Positions 36,822-48,169 of a DNA stretch of 64,000 nt are shown here, piece after piece. The notes beneath the pieces are model-generated. The model had not been told where the DNA came from. It did not search any database and saw nothing but the letters and a program-made list of their open reading frames with translations. The stretch covers positions 12,772,001-12,836,000 of the forward strand of contig OX442316.1 of the NCBI GenBank assembly GCA_949358305.1, given 5' to 3'. Each line of letters begins with the position of its first letter. Positions within the stretch are counted from its first letter, which is position 1. Source of the stretch: Strigamia acuminata (taxonomy: Eukaryota > Arthropoda > Chilopoda > Geophilomorpha > Linotaeniidae). The position numbers were made by a program, and so were the translations under genes.

Positions 36822-39800
36822 ATGGAGTCCGTGCCGATGCCCCCGATGACCCATGAAGGTAAGCTTTTTTACAATTAATTCACGTAATTAAGCATAGATT
36901 GTACAAAAAATGTCAGCTCCGTTTACCCAAGGAGTAGTAAATACTAATTGGAAAAACAAAATTTGCGAATCCGATGCATTAAATGGAATAATTCCAAAGC
37001 GGGTAATAACAAACATCCCATAGCTGCCATTTTTCTGCCATGTTTACTACGTCGAATGTGCGTTTGGCCACGAATTAAAAAGCAATAAAAGCATTATCGT
37101 TTTAAATTCTGCAGCCGAATCGACTAATTGTTCGAATACTTCGTGCATTTAATTTTGCAGATACATAAAATGGAGTCTTCTGTAAATATTTGTAACATCC
37201 GGGCTTTATTTTCTTTTCAGATTTCGAAGCTTACACCAAAGAGCTTCAAGAGAAAAATAAAAAGAATGCGCCACCAATTGATGATGACGAAAGGGTTGGA
37301 TTTGGCACAGCGGGATTTTACGACCAAAATATTTACGTTAGTGACAAAAGAAGATACGACGAATACGTAACGTCTATCGCACCGAACGAAGAAGGAGACG
37401 TGAGTTGTTTATTTATTCAAAAATTGAAAATTAATTAATCCGAAATAAATCTCTTTTTAGGATGATGAGTATGATAACAGTGCTTCAGCCGCGCCACTTG
37501 CAGCCAATAAACGTGCCAACTATTCGGCACCAGCTGCAATTCTCAACGACATCCCCCAAGCTGACAAAGTACATAAAAATAAAATTTAAATTGAAGATGC
37601 GAGATTAATAATAAATGTTTGTTTGTATAGGACTATGATCCATTAGCTGATCGGAGACCGCGTACGATCGCAGACAGAGAAAATGAATATCAGTTGAAGA
37701 GAAGAAATAGAATCATATCACCCGAGCGAGTGGATCCTTTTGCAGACGGTATGTGTCGGACAATATTCGTTAGAGTTTGTTTTTATTCACCTTGAATTTC
37801 TTACGCATTAAGTAGAGTTAAGAAGTCAACCATCACACTTGGTCGTAGTAAAATGGGTTTTAAGTGTGACTAAATTATCAAGTGTCATGTGTGATTTGTG
37901 ATGATTATTTTATTATTATTATTTAAATGTTGTACCGTGTTTTAAGTTTAATATTGGAAATGTTTTTAATTGATCAAAATAAATGTTTTTCACAATGATG
38001 AGCTTTATTTTTGCCTTTTTTTGTTGATTTGTACCGAATAACAAAAACTGGATGTCAGTAACTCGAAAAACATTGTGAAAAAGTTGGTTTTTTTTAGATT
38101 AATGTGGAAAAATAAGACGTTTGTGTCATTTTAGAAGCATTTCCGTGTTCGTAAGGTGTGAATGAGCATTGTGTAAATGAGTTTGATCTTTGATTAGTTA
38201 AATTTTAAAAAATTGAAGTGATTTGCTATTTAAATCGATGAGCAAATTACTCGTGATGATTTAAATTCGAGCCCGTTTTCTTTTTTTTTCTTTTTTCTGG
38301 ACAAAAATATGGTTTGTTAAAGCTGAATCTCGAGAAAGAATGCAAGTTGCAGAGTAAATTGCTTTTCAAAACAAATTTTTATTTATCTTCTGACGAATGG
38401 CAAGAAACGGTACTAATTCCTGTCGTTCAATTTTTTTCCTCAAGCGAAGCTGATCAAGTGAACACCCTTCAACAAAGGAGACAAGTGTTACCTTAAAATT
38501 AAGTACAGCAGGGGCATTGAATCAGAAAGCGACCATGAAAAAATGAAACTTGAGACACAAAATTTGGCCAAAAAAAAAAATTTAATTGAATTTAATTTTT
38601 TTTTTTAAAAAAATGAAAAATTGGCTCTTTGCATGCAAAATAATTGACAAAAAATGAACATAAAATGCCCCCTGAATTGATAAATATATAGTGTGCGTGT
38701 GTGGTATAGCTGTTAAGCTCAGAACAGAAAGTATTAATGATGTAGATTATTTCTAGGCTGTTTGAAGTAAGACGCCATGTGAGATCCTCTTAAGTAGAGA
38801 TATGATCCGACAACCCGGTACACGTACGTACTTTGCTTGGGAGACCAAAATTTGAACTGAAAGACAATGTTTGTTGTTTGATCGTTACAAATTGTGCATT
38901 TTTCTCTCTTAAATTTCTAGCAGATGAACACTGACTTTCAGTTACGTATCACGGACTCGCATTGATTTACTGTTGATGTAATTTACTCGGGGATGGGGAA
39001 TTTGTGGGGGAAAAGTCTGAATCAATGAGAATTTGTGGAAATATTTTTTTTTCTTTTCACTTTTTAAAAAATTAGTCACACAAGTTGATAATTTATAGGT
39101 GGACAATATGAGACTAAAGCTTGTGTGATGAGACATTAGTTGTACGAGAATATTGTACAAATAGTGATATGAGAGTGTAATTTTTATTAAGTCATTTTTT
39201 TCTAATTTGTCACGCACTGTCGTGACTGTTTTTTGTCTTTACAGGCGGCAAAACACCGGATCAAGGCTCTCGCACCTACAAAGAAATTATGCAAGAATTG
39301 GCTTTGAGGAAAGATCAGGTTTGATGGATTAAATTTTTATTTATTTTTATTTTTATTTTATTTTATTTTATTTTTTCTTATTTTAGGAAGACCTGCGTCG
39401 CAAGTTGGCTGAAAAGGCAAAAAGTGGCGATCTTAAAGTCCAGAATGGAGATTCTCTTAAAGGTTTATATTTATTTTGGGTGAAATAATTAATTTTTCTA
39501 ATTAATTTATATTTTTAGAGAAAACCAAGGCTGCACCGGCGTCCACTGCGGCTGCAGCGGCGCCTGCGAAACGCCGCCGATGGGACCAAGCGGTGGGCGA
39601 AGACACTCCGACGACTAAGAAGTCGAAAACATCGAGTTGGGACATAGCCGAAGCGCAGACTCCGGCTGCACAAAGTTACTGGGAGGAGACGCCGGGAAAG
39701 GCAAAGGGTGGGGAAACACCGGGCGCAACTCCCGGCGGAAGCAGTCGAATGTGGGACGCAACTCCTGGCCACGCGACACCGGGAGCAACGACGCCCGGTC

Positions 39801-42800
39801 ACGACACCCCCGGACATAGACACACTCCGAGCGCGAGGAGAAATCGATGGGACGAAACGCCGAAAACCGAACGGGAAACGCCCGGGCACGGCAGCGGATG
39901 GGCCGAGACGCCGAGAACCGATCGCACCGGCACGGATTTGATTCAGGAAACGCCGACTCCGGGATCGAGTAAACGGCGATCTCGTTGGGACGAAACTCCG
40001 GCTAATCAAACGCCCGGCAACAGCACGCCGAGGACACCGACCATGCTGACGCCTGGCGGAGCCACACCCACGGGATCGAAAGCTATGGCGATGGCAACAC
40101 CTACGCCAAGTACGGTTGATTTGTTTTTGGGTTTTTTATTGTTTGGGATTAATTTTGGTTGATTTTTTAGGTCATCTTTTGACAATGACGCCCGAACAGA
40201 TACAAGCGTTGCGTTGGGAGCGGGAAATCGACGAACGCAATCGGCCACTCGCGGACGACGAATTGGATTCCATGTTTCCTGACGGCTACAAGATTCTTCA
40301 GCCGCCAGCGAGTTATATTCCAATCAGAACTCCGGCTCGCAAGTTGACCGCGACGCCGACACCTTTGGGAGGCGTTTCTGGCTTTTATATTCAGCAGGAG
40401 GAGAGATCGAATAAGTTGATTGAAAATAATCAACCGAAAGGGAATTTGCCGTATTTGAAACCGGAAGATGCGCAGTATTTTGATAAATTATTGGTAAGTT
40501 GATTGTTTTTGTTGGTTTTTAGTGAGTTTAATTGGTGGTTGGTTGGTTTTAGGTGGACGTTGATGAGGAATCGTTGAGCCCAGAAGAGCAGAAGGAGAGG
40601 AAGATTATGAAATTGCTACTGAAAATTAAAAACGGCACGCCGCCGATGAGAAAAGCTGCTCTCCGCCAAATCACCGATAAGGCGCGGGAATTTGGAGCTG
40701 GTCCTCTATTCAATCAGATTCTACCGCTGCTCATGTCGCCTACGTTGGAAGATCAAGAGCGGCATTTATTGGTCAAAGTTATTGATCGTATATTGTATAA
40801 ATTGGACGATTTGGTCCGACCATACGTCCACAAGGTAAATCAAATCTTTTTGAGAAATATTATTTTGGATTGTATTAATTTTATGATTTTTTTTTGGTTC
40901 AGATTCTTGTAGTAATTGAACCTCTGCTTATCGATGAAGACTATTACGCTCGAGTTGAAGGCAGAGAAATCATATCCAATTTGGCCAAAGCTGCCGGGTT
41001 GGCCACCATGATCTCAACCATGCGACCGGATATTGACAATATCGACGAATACGTACGAAACACCACGGCTCGTGCATTCGCGGTCGTGGCATCTGCTTTA
41101 GGAATTCCATCGCTGTTACCGTTTTTGAAGGCCGTGTGTAGAAGCAAAAAGTCGTGGCAAGCACGACACACCGGCATTAAAATCGTGCAACAAATCGCCA
41201 TTCTCATGGGATGTGCGATTTTACCTCATTTGAGAAGTTTGGTTGAAATTATTGAACATGGTGAGTTTTTAATTTGTCGATCCGAAGTTAAATGGTGAGT
41301 TTTTTAAAAATATTTTTTTCATTTTTCTTAATTAGGTTTGGTGGACGAACAACAAAAAGTGCGTACTATCACGGCTTTGGCGTTGGCCGCATTGGCCGAA
41401 GCTGCTACCCCGTATGGGATTGAATCGTTCGATTCGGTGCTTAAACCGTTGTGGAAAGGCATCAGGACGCATAGAGGAAAGGTATTGTTGTTTATTTTTA
41501 ATTTTTGTTGAGTTGTTTTGAACTTTTGGATTTTTTTTAGGGTTTGGCTGCTTTTTTGAAAGCAATCGGTTATCTGATTCCACTCATGGATGCCGAGTAT
41601 GCAAATTATTACACGAAGGAAGTGATGTTGATTTTAATTCGGGAATTTCAATCGCCCGATGAAGAGATGAAGAAAATTGTGTTGAAGGTCAGTTTTATTA
41701 TATTTTCTTGAGAAAATAATTTAATTTTGATCGTTTCGATTTTAGGTGGTGAAACAATGTTGCGCTACTGATGGTGTGGAAGCTCATTATATAAAAAATG
41801 ATATTTTGCCACATTTCTTCAAACATTTCTGGAACCATCGCATGGCTTTGGATAGAAGGAATTACAGACAGGTAACGATTGTGCTATTGCTTGTTTTATA
41901 TTTGTATTTATTTTGGTGTTTCTTTTCTTAGTTGGTGGACACTACGGTGGAAATTGCTAACAAAGTGGGAGCTGCTGAGATTATAAATCGTATTGTCGAC
42001 GATTTGAAGGACGAAAACGAACAGTATCGTAAAATGGTGATGGAAACGATCGAGAAAATAATGGCCAATTTGGGCGCCGCAGATATCGATTCGCGCTTGG
42101 AGGAACAGTTAATTGATGGAATATTGTACGCTTTTCAAGAACAAACTACGGAAGATGTAGTAATGTTGAATGGATTCGGCACTGTCGTCAACACGCTTGG
42201 GAAACGAGTCAAGCCATACCTACCCCAAATTTGCGGTACTATATTGTGGCGACTTAATAACAAATCGGCAAAAGTTCGCCAGCAGGCAGCCGATCTTATT
42301 TCTCGAATCGCCATTGTGATGAAAACGTGTCAAGAGGTAATTTACGCCGAAAATGATGATTATAATAATGATGGTAATTGAATTTTTTATTTTAGGAGAA
42401 ACTTATGGGCCATTTGGGCGTTGTTCTTTACGAATATTTAGGTGAAGAATATCCCGAGGTTTTGGGAAGTATTCTGGGCGCTTTAAAGGGAATAGTTAAT
42501 GTAATTGGAATGACAAAAATGACCCCACCAATCAAAGATTTGCTTCCCCGATTAACACCTATTCTGAAAAACAGGTGAGTTAGTTTTGATTTAAAGTGTT
42601 TGGATGGAAAATTAATGTGCGTCTGTGTATATTTTTTTTTTTATAATTTAGGCATGAAAAAGTGCAAGAAAATTGCATCGATCTGGTTGGTCGCATTGCC
42701 GATCGTGGGCCCGAATTCGTGTCGGCTCGAGAATGGATGAGAATTTGCTTCGAATTGCTGGAATTGCTAAAAGCTCACAAAAAGGCCATTCGGCGAGCCA

Positions 42801-43680
42801 CTGTAAACACTTTCGGTTACATAGCGAAAGCTATCGGGTAAACAAATATTTGAAAATTTGAAATTAATTCAGATATAAAATTGTATTTTCTTTGATTTTT
42901 TAGACCACATGATGTTTTGGCAACATTATTAAACAATCTGAAAGTCCAGGAACGACAAAATCGTGTTTGCACAACCGTTGCAATTGCTATTGTCGCTGAA
43001 ACATGTTCCCCATTTACCGTCTTGCCTGCTCTGATGAACGAATACAGAGTACCCGAACTGAACGTACAAAACGGAGTATTAAAGTCCCTTTCTTTCCTTT
43101 TCGAATACATTGGTGAAATGGGAAAAGATTATATCTACGCAGTGACACCCTTACTTGAAGATTCACTAATGGATCGGTAAATTTTTCATAAGAATTAAAA
43201 TTAAAATATATTTTAATATTTTTCTCGTTTTCTAGGGACCTCGTGCACAGACAAACAGCCTGCGCTGCGATTAAACACATGGCACTGGGGGTTTACGGAT
43301 TCGGTTGCGAAGATGCGCTCGTACATCTTCTCAATTACGTGTGGCCAAACATCTTTGAAACATCGCCGCATTTAGTTCAAGCTTTCATGGACGCCATTGA
43401 GGGACTGCGAGTTGCTTTGGGTCCGGTTAAAATTCTTCAATATGCCTTACAAGTACGTTCGGTTTTATTCAGTTGTGTTTTTAAGTGAAATTAATTTTTG
43501 TGTGTTTTTTTATTTCAGGGTTTGTTTCATCCTGCAAGAAAGGTTCGCGACGTTTACTGGAAAATATATAACACGCTTTATATCGGTGGACAGGATGCAT
43601 TGGTTGCTGGTTATCCCCGCTTGGCAAACGAGCCCCCCAAGAATCAATATGTCAGATACGAATTGGATTATATTTTGTAA
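36822..43680 (+). CDS. SF3B1: Splicing factor 3B subunit 1 (SF3b155)
   Basis: Nineteen coding exons, all in frame, encode 1,328 residues (human 1,304): 36822-36858, 37221-37399, 37461-37568, 37631-37748, 39245-39318, 39387-39462, 39519-40109, 40171-40493, 40553-40834, 40903-41260, 41336-41481, 41541-41687, 41746-41871, 41932-42336, 42396-42574, 42652-42837, 42904-43176, 43236-43452, 43519-43680. The product is the scaffold of the U2 snRNP SF3b complex that clamps the branch-site helix. Exons 6-7 encode seven Trp motifs (such as NRWDETP and SRWDETP) that in the family bind UHM proteins such as U2AF65, amid many TP phosphosites. Exon 8 carries the SF3B6/p14-binding stretch ([20 protein letters not shown]). 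From exon 9 on it is HEAT repeats, nearly identical to vertebrate sequence. Introns are 52-104 bp except intron 1 (362) and intron 4 (1,496). A duplicate of the last exon lies downstream. Confidence 0.98.
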
Positions 43681-43790
43681 CATTATTATTATTATTATTA
43701 TTTTTTTTTTTTGTTGTAATTTCCACTATTCAAATTAGTCGCTACATAAAGAAAATCATTTTTTGTTTTATTTTGTGCTCAGCAACACAT

Positions 43791-43955
43791 TGTATATAAA
43801 TGTTTGTGTCATTGTACCATGATTAATTTTCCCGGATTCGATGTTTTCCGTAGTTTTATCAGCACAATTTATTAGATTTTACTATTCTTGTAATAGTTAT
43901 AATGTTGCCTAATTAAAAAATACATTTCCCCTTCTTTTAATGCCGATGTTTTTTG
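43791..43955. repeat. Copy 1 of duplicated SF3B1/CIR1 3'-flank segment
   Basis: Nearly identical to 45,004-45,168, starting TGTATATAAATGTTTGTGTC. In the second copy this segment runs into the stop codon and last codons of CIR1; here only a fragment of that CIR1 end survives (AATGCCGATGTTTTTTG). The ancestral order was therefore SF3B1 followed by convergent CIR1, before duplication and insertion. Confidence 0.9.
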
Positions 43956-43983
43956 TATGTATGCTGGCTCTGCTTACATAACT

Positions 43984-44019
43984 GAATGCTAATTTAGTTA
44001 ACCAACTAAATTAGCATTC
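43984..44019. repeat. Perfect 16-bp hairpin with 4-base loop
   Basis: GAATGCTAATTTAGTT pairs perfectly with AACTAAATTAGCATTC around the loop AACC. It lies between the duplicated flank and the aquaporin-like promoter. It could be the remnant of an inverted-repeat element or of the rearrangement. Confidence 0.8.
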
Positions 44020-44078
44020 CGTCATATTAATACCCAATTTTATTGGCCGCTTCCATCTGCCACACCACCAAACTCGCA

Positions 44079-44086
44079 TATAAAAG
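44079..44086 (+). promoter_or_regulatory. TATA box of the aquaporin-like locus
   Basis: TATAAAAG lies 27 bp upstream of the ATG at 44,113. With usual TATA-to-start spacing the 5' UTR would be only a few bases, so the true start could also lie elsewhere. Confidence 0.45.
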
Positions 44087-44112
44087 CAAGCACTTCTAAA
44101 ATTCGTCTCAAC

Positions 44113-44990
44113 ATGTCTTCGCCCAATGATTGCGGTAACGCACTAAAGTCGATCATCGTGACCTGTTTGGCGAGTTTTTACAGCTACAAAGGCAGCTCCG
44201 TAGTTTTGAAGTTTATTGCTGAAATATTTTTGGCTACTGCGGTGTATGCCTTGTACTGCTTGATGACCCGAGGACACAATAATCCCGCAATTACGGTCGG
44301 CGTATTTGTCGTGAAGAAAATTGGATTCCCAGATGCATTGGTTACATTCTTCTTCAGTGTTTTGGTTCGGCCGTTGGGGCGGCCGTTATATCATTTATTA
44401 TCCCCGACGTTAGCCCGTGTGTGACCGAAGTTAATCACAATAAAATAAATTCCTTCAGCTTCAGCGGGCTTATACAAGTAGGTTCGGTTTTATTCAGTTG
44501 TGTTTTTAAGTGAAATTAATTTTTTTGTGTTTTTTTATTTCAGGGTTTGTTTCATCCTGCAAGAAAGGTTCGCGACGTTTACTGGAAAATATATAACACG
44601 CTTTATGTCGGTGGACAGGATGCATTGGTTGCTGGTTACCCCCGCTTGGCAAACGAGCCCCCCAAGAATCAATATGTCAGATACGAATTGGATTATATTT
44701 TGTAACATTTGTAACATTTGTGATCGTAATGATGAGTTTTGTAATTCGCGAGGGAAATTACGAGAAGATTACGTAGACTCGTGGAGGCAGCAAATGAAAA
44801 TATGGCCAATAATAATTTCAGCACATATAGCCACTGTGAGTTATTTTATTTTAAGTTAATTTTATTTTTGATTGTTTTTTTTTTTACAGACTTTTTTGAC
44901 GTGCGCTAGTTTAAACCCGGCAAGAGCATTTGGCCCTGCACTGATCCAGGGATTATGGATGGATCAATCATTGGGTTGATTTTTTTTATT
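44113..44990 (+). pseudogene. Decayed aquaporin (AQP8-like) interrupted by SF3B1 terminal exon
   Basis: Two aquaporin fragments flank an inserted SF3B1 exon. The first (from 44,113) contains FIAEIFLATAVYALYC and the first NPA box, GHNNPAITVGVFVVKK. Only about two dozen residues separate the AEI motif of TM1 from NPA, against about 50 normally, so TM2 appears deleted. After FPDALVTFFF the frame shifts by one base: the next frame continues CFGSAVGAAVISFIIPD. The second fragment (about 44,715-44,976) has an intron with a GTGAGT donor, then TFLTCASLNPARAFGPALIQ with the second NPA box, and stops at 44,977 before TM6. The region expected for TM4 is missing, replaced by the SF3B1 segment 44,475-44,709. 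Aquaporins are membrane channels for water or small solutes; this locus cannot make one as it stands. A one-base assembly error could explain the frameshift but not the other defects. Confidence 0.8.
44475..44709 (+). repeat. Duplicate of SF3B1 last intron and last exon
   Basis: Matches 43,450-43,684 almost base for base, including the intron, the acceptor, the 54-codon terminal exon (44,544-44,705) and its stop codon. The exon copies differ at two positions by my reading: A to G, changing Ile to Val in TLYIGGQD, and a silent T to C. The splice acceptor is intact, so the exon could in principle serve as an alternative SF3B1 last exon. Confidence 0.95.
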
Positions 44991-45003
44991 AAATTTTATT
45001 TTA

Positions 45004-45168
45004 TGTATATAAATGTTTGTGTCATTGTACCATGATTAATTTTCTCGGATTCGATGTTTTCCGTAGTTTTATCAGCACATTTTATTAGATTTTACTATTC
45101 TTGTAATAGTTATAATGTTGCCTAATTAAAAAATACATTTCCCCTTCTTTTAATGCCGATGTTTCTTG
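45004..45168. repeat. Copy 2 of duplicated SF3B1/CIR1 3'-flank segment
   Basis: Partner of 43,791-43,955. It overlaps the final codons and stop of CIR1 on the minus strand (45,150 onward), so this is likely the copy in its native CIR1 context. Confidence 0.9.
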
Positions 45169-46432
45169 CTGTTCTTGCGTTTTTTCGAGTGGGGCGATGA
45201 ATCCGAGCTCGAATCGTCCAATTTTTTGCGTTTGTGGTTCTTGTGTTTGCTGCGGGAACGGTGCGGTCTGGAGTCGGGGCTGGATTCGTCTTTATTGCGC
45301 GATTTCTTCGAGTTTTTGCTTCTGTCTTTACTGCGTGAGCGATGGTCTGATGAATCGTCCGAGCTGTCGGAGGAGGACGAGCGTGATCGCTTTTTGCTTT
45401 TCTTTTTACTGGATGGTTCCGACTCTGAATCGGTGTCGTGTCGCGCTTTCTTCTTTTTTTGTTTTTTCGATTTCTTCTTCTTCTTTTTCTCCAGTCGGTC
45501 GAGTTTCCGCAGTAATTTTTGCTTCTCGTGGGTGGACAATGATTTGAGAAACTGCAATTCCACGTCGTCCTCTTCGTCGCTGGGAATCAACTGCTGATTG
45601 GCTTGATTCGACGACACTTGATGACCCAAAATGTTCTGCTTCAAAGCCAGACCTTCCTCTTCGCGCATTCGTTGCATCAGTTCCATTGGATTAATGCTGG
45701 CTGAAATCGAAATAAATATTTTACTCAAAAATTATTTTATAATTTGTTAATGTTCACTCACTTCCTCCACTATCACCAACCGATGCTTTATTATACAACG
45801 GACATTCCTTGTCGGTGTTTATGTGTCCCCATTTGTGACATTTGATGCAACGGACGTTTCGCACTTGGATGCCAAACGGTTGGTCCCGAATGTCCTTGTT
45901 ATCTTTGGCAAAACTGTTTGAGCAGAAAATGTAAATCATAAAAATAGAATGTTAATTTTGATTTTTTTAATTTTTTTATTTACTCTTCTCGGGGTGCGTT
46001 GAATCGCCTTTGCCATTCGAATTTGTATTCGGGTTCGTCGTCTTCTTTCTGCCGTTCTTTCTTGGCACCTGGTGGAGCTTCGTACATAAAGTTTAATCCC
46101 AATTTGTCTTTACTTTCTTTGTTCAGCAAGGCTCTGCAATATTAAAATTTGTTATTAAATTTAGTTGAAAGTTTAGAATTGTATGGAAATTTTCGTACCT
46201 GTTGTTGTATGTTTCTTGTTCCTTTTCGTACTGAACTCGTAATTCCTCTTGTTTGCGCTTGTCGTTGTCTGTTTTTTGCTCTGCCATCCATGCCTGTGGA
46301 AAAATTTAAAATATTAAAGTAAACATTGAATTTCATAACAAGGGAAAACAAAAACATTACTCTTTTAATGTTAGCTTTCGATCCCGGGTGAAACGGTTTT
46401 TTGCACATGTAATTATTGTAGCCTTTCCCCAT
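45150..46432 (-). CDS. CIR1: CBF1-interacting corepressor 1 (CIR1)
   Basis: Five exons on the minus strand: 46,432-46,361, 46,293-46,199, 46,133-45,984, 45,913-45,762 and 45,700-45,150; 339 residues (human about 450). The N-terminal Cir_N domain is clear ([20 protein letters not shown], then [18 protein letters not shown]). Next come [13 protein letters not shown] and the strongly conserved [23 protein letters not shown], a zinc-knuckle-like CX2CX4HX6C. Then EFLKSL-type sequence ([20 protein letters not shown]) leads into a Lys-rich run and an RS/SK-rich tail, shorter than in vertebrates, which accounts for the length difference. In vertebrates CIR1 links the Notch effector CBF1/RBPJ to histone deacetylase complexes and is also found with splicing factors. 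It converges on SF3B1, and its 3' end overlaps the duplicated segment. Confidence 0.97.
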
Positions 46433-46737
46433 TTTGCGATATTTTTAGGAAAAAACTCGACACAGATGCTTATTAACGCGGGAATGTCAGGATTTTGTAC
46501 TTGTATACTTGGTACTAATATCTACACTATAGTGCATGTGAACTACGCTTTACACACGGGAGAGATCGGCGCCACTAATCAGCGCTCTTCTTCCATTCAG
46601 CCAATCCTGGCGCTCCATCTATTTTTTACCACGGCGCGAAATTCAATTTCAATTTTGATCGATTTTCGGGCTAGGAGCTACACAGCATCGTGTGTTCGAA
46701 AGTAAATATCCCGTGAAATTGTTTTTAATCGAGTGGA
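46433..46737. promoter_or_regulatory. CIR1 upstream region
   Basis: About 300 bp between the CIR1 start and the TTAA-flanked MITE. No TATA box is evident in the minus orientation. It probably contains the CIR1 promoter and 5' UTR. Confidence 0.45.
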
Positions 46738-46741
46738 TTAA

Positions 46742-47144
46742 CCTTCCCATAGCCAAGCCTAGTTTCCACCATTGCTAGCTAAGGTCGGTCATTTCTGCCT
46801 TCTTTTAAAAATCCTTCTGCACATGTGCACAATCACATTTTTCCTGGTGCAATCGCATTTTTCCTGGTAAAAGCACATGTTTTAGGACTAATTTTAATAC
46901 GCCACCTAGTGCAAACAGATGGCAAAGTGGTGTACGGCGCTCCCATTAAGGGTGTTTTATGTTATAAATATTAAATTATCTTATTAATTATTGAAAAACT
47001 ATTTGTATTTAGACATTATAAAATAAGAAAAAAATGTTTTTGAGGAATAAAAGTTAACCTCATTAATTAATTTTCAGGAAAAAAAAAATTACAGTGATTT
47101 TTCCACTTCTGTGATTTTTTTGACCCACCATGGCTATGGGAAGG
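46742..47144. mobile_element. piggyBac-type MITE with TTAA target duplication
   Basis: A 403-bp element with inverted ends CCTTCCCATAGCCA and TGGCTATGGGAAGG (14 bp, perfect), flanked on both sides by TTAA (46,738-46,741 and 47,145-47,148). The exact TTAA duplication is the hallmark of piggyBac-type integration. The interior is noncoding. It lies in the upstream flank of CIR1. Confidence 0.85.
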
Positions 47145-47620
47145 TTAAACTGTGTCAATTTGTGTTTTGGGTTTTAAATCATATTGAGGCTTCCGTCAGT
47201 TTATTACGCATTTTAAGGATACATTCTAAAGTTGCGTTGCTTAGCAACTCATTTGAGATTTCTTTGTTTATGATTTTTATCATCAGGTGACAGCACGCAC
47301 AAATTTGAGGTTTTTTCTTGAATTTTCTGTAATTTTTGATTGGTTATTCAGATGAGGTTACGAGGGGTTTGCTATTTTGCATCTTTATTTTTTCGCTTAG
47401 ATTGTTATCAGTTTTTATCCCGGCTTGGAGGCGAAGCGCACGGCATTTTGAGGTGAGTGTATTTGAAATTTTACTTTTTAGCTTTAATTTAGCGGTTTTT
47501 AAATTCGTTTTTCATGCAATTAATTATTAGACGTTTTGCCCTTCTATATTTTAGTTATTTGTACAGTTAATTATATTTTTGGATAGTGTTTTGTGTCGCT
47601 AAGGCGAGAGCATATTTCAT

Positions 47621-47812
47621 TAGTTTTCTTTAGTCTTATTTCATTTATTTTCTTTAGTCTTATTTCATTTATTTTTCTTAGTCTTATTTCATTTATTTTC
47701 CTTACTCTTATTTAATTAATTTTCCTTAATCTTATTTAGTTAATTTTCCTTAGTCTTATTTAGTTAATTTTTCTTAGTTTTATTTAGTTAGTTTTCCTTA
47801 CTTGTTAGTTTA
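47621..47812 (+). repeat. Minisatellite of 24-25 bp, TTAGTCTTATTT type
   Basis: About seven to eight units of the pattern CTTAGTCTTATTTAGTTAAT or its CATTTATTT variant, in direct tandem. The first units use CATTTATTTTC and the later units AGTTAATTTTC, showing ordered divergence. Confidence 0.85.
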
Positions 47813-48169
47813 ATTTAATATTTTCTGATAATTAAATAAAATTTTATTCTCATTTTACACGGTAATTTATTAATTTAGATTAACTTTTTATCGTTATTTT
47901 GCATTTCAGAAACAAAAGAATTCCAGAAGGAGTAGAGGAATTTCAACGAGCGGTAGACACGAATAATTTCAACGAGCGGTAGATACGAATTTCCAACATT
48001 TTAGTTCAAAAATTTGTGTTTCTACATTTTAGTAATCGTTTTTGTATAATTATTTTTATTTTTTCTACTTTTTATGTACTTTGGTTATTTTTATTTCATA
48101 ATTTTTTTTATTTCCTTTAGGTTAATAAAAATAAATTCTAACATCAACGTCAGCAAAACATCGTGGGAC

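Noticed and set aside
39515-40009. 164-codon minus-strand frame
   Set aside because: It is antisense to SF3B1 exon 7, which is GC-rich and repetitive; it is a shadow frame.
45166-45597. 143-codon plus-strand Ser/Phe-rich frame
   Set aside because: It is antisense to the Lys/Ser-rich tail of CIR1.
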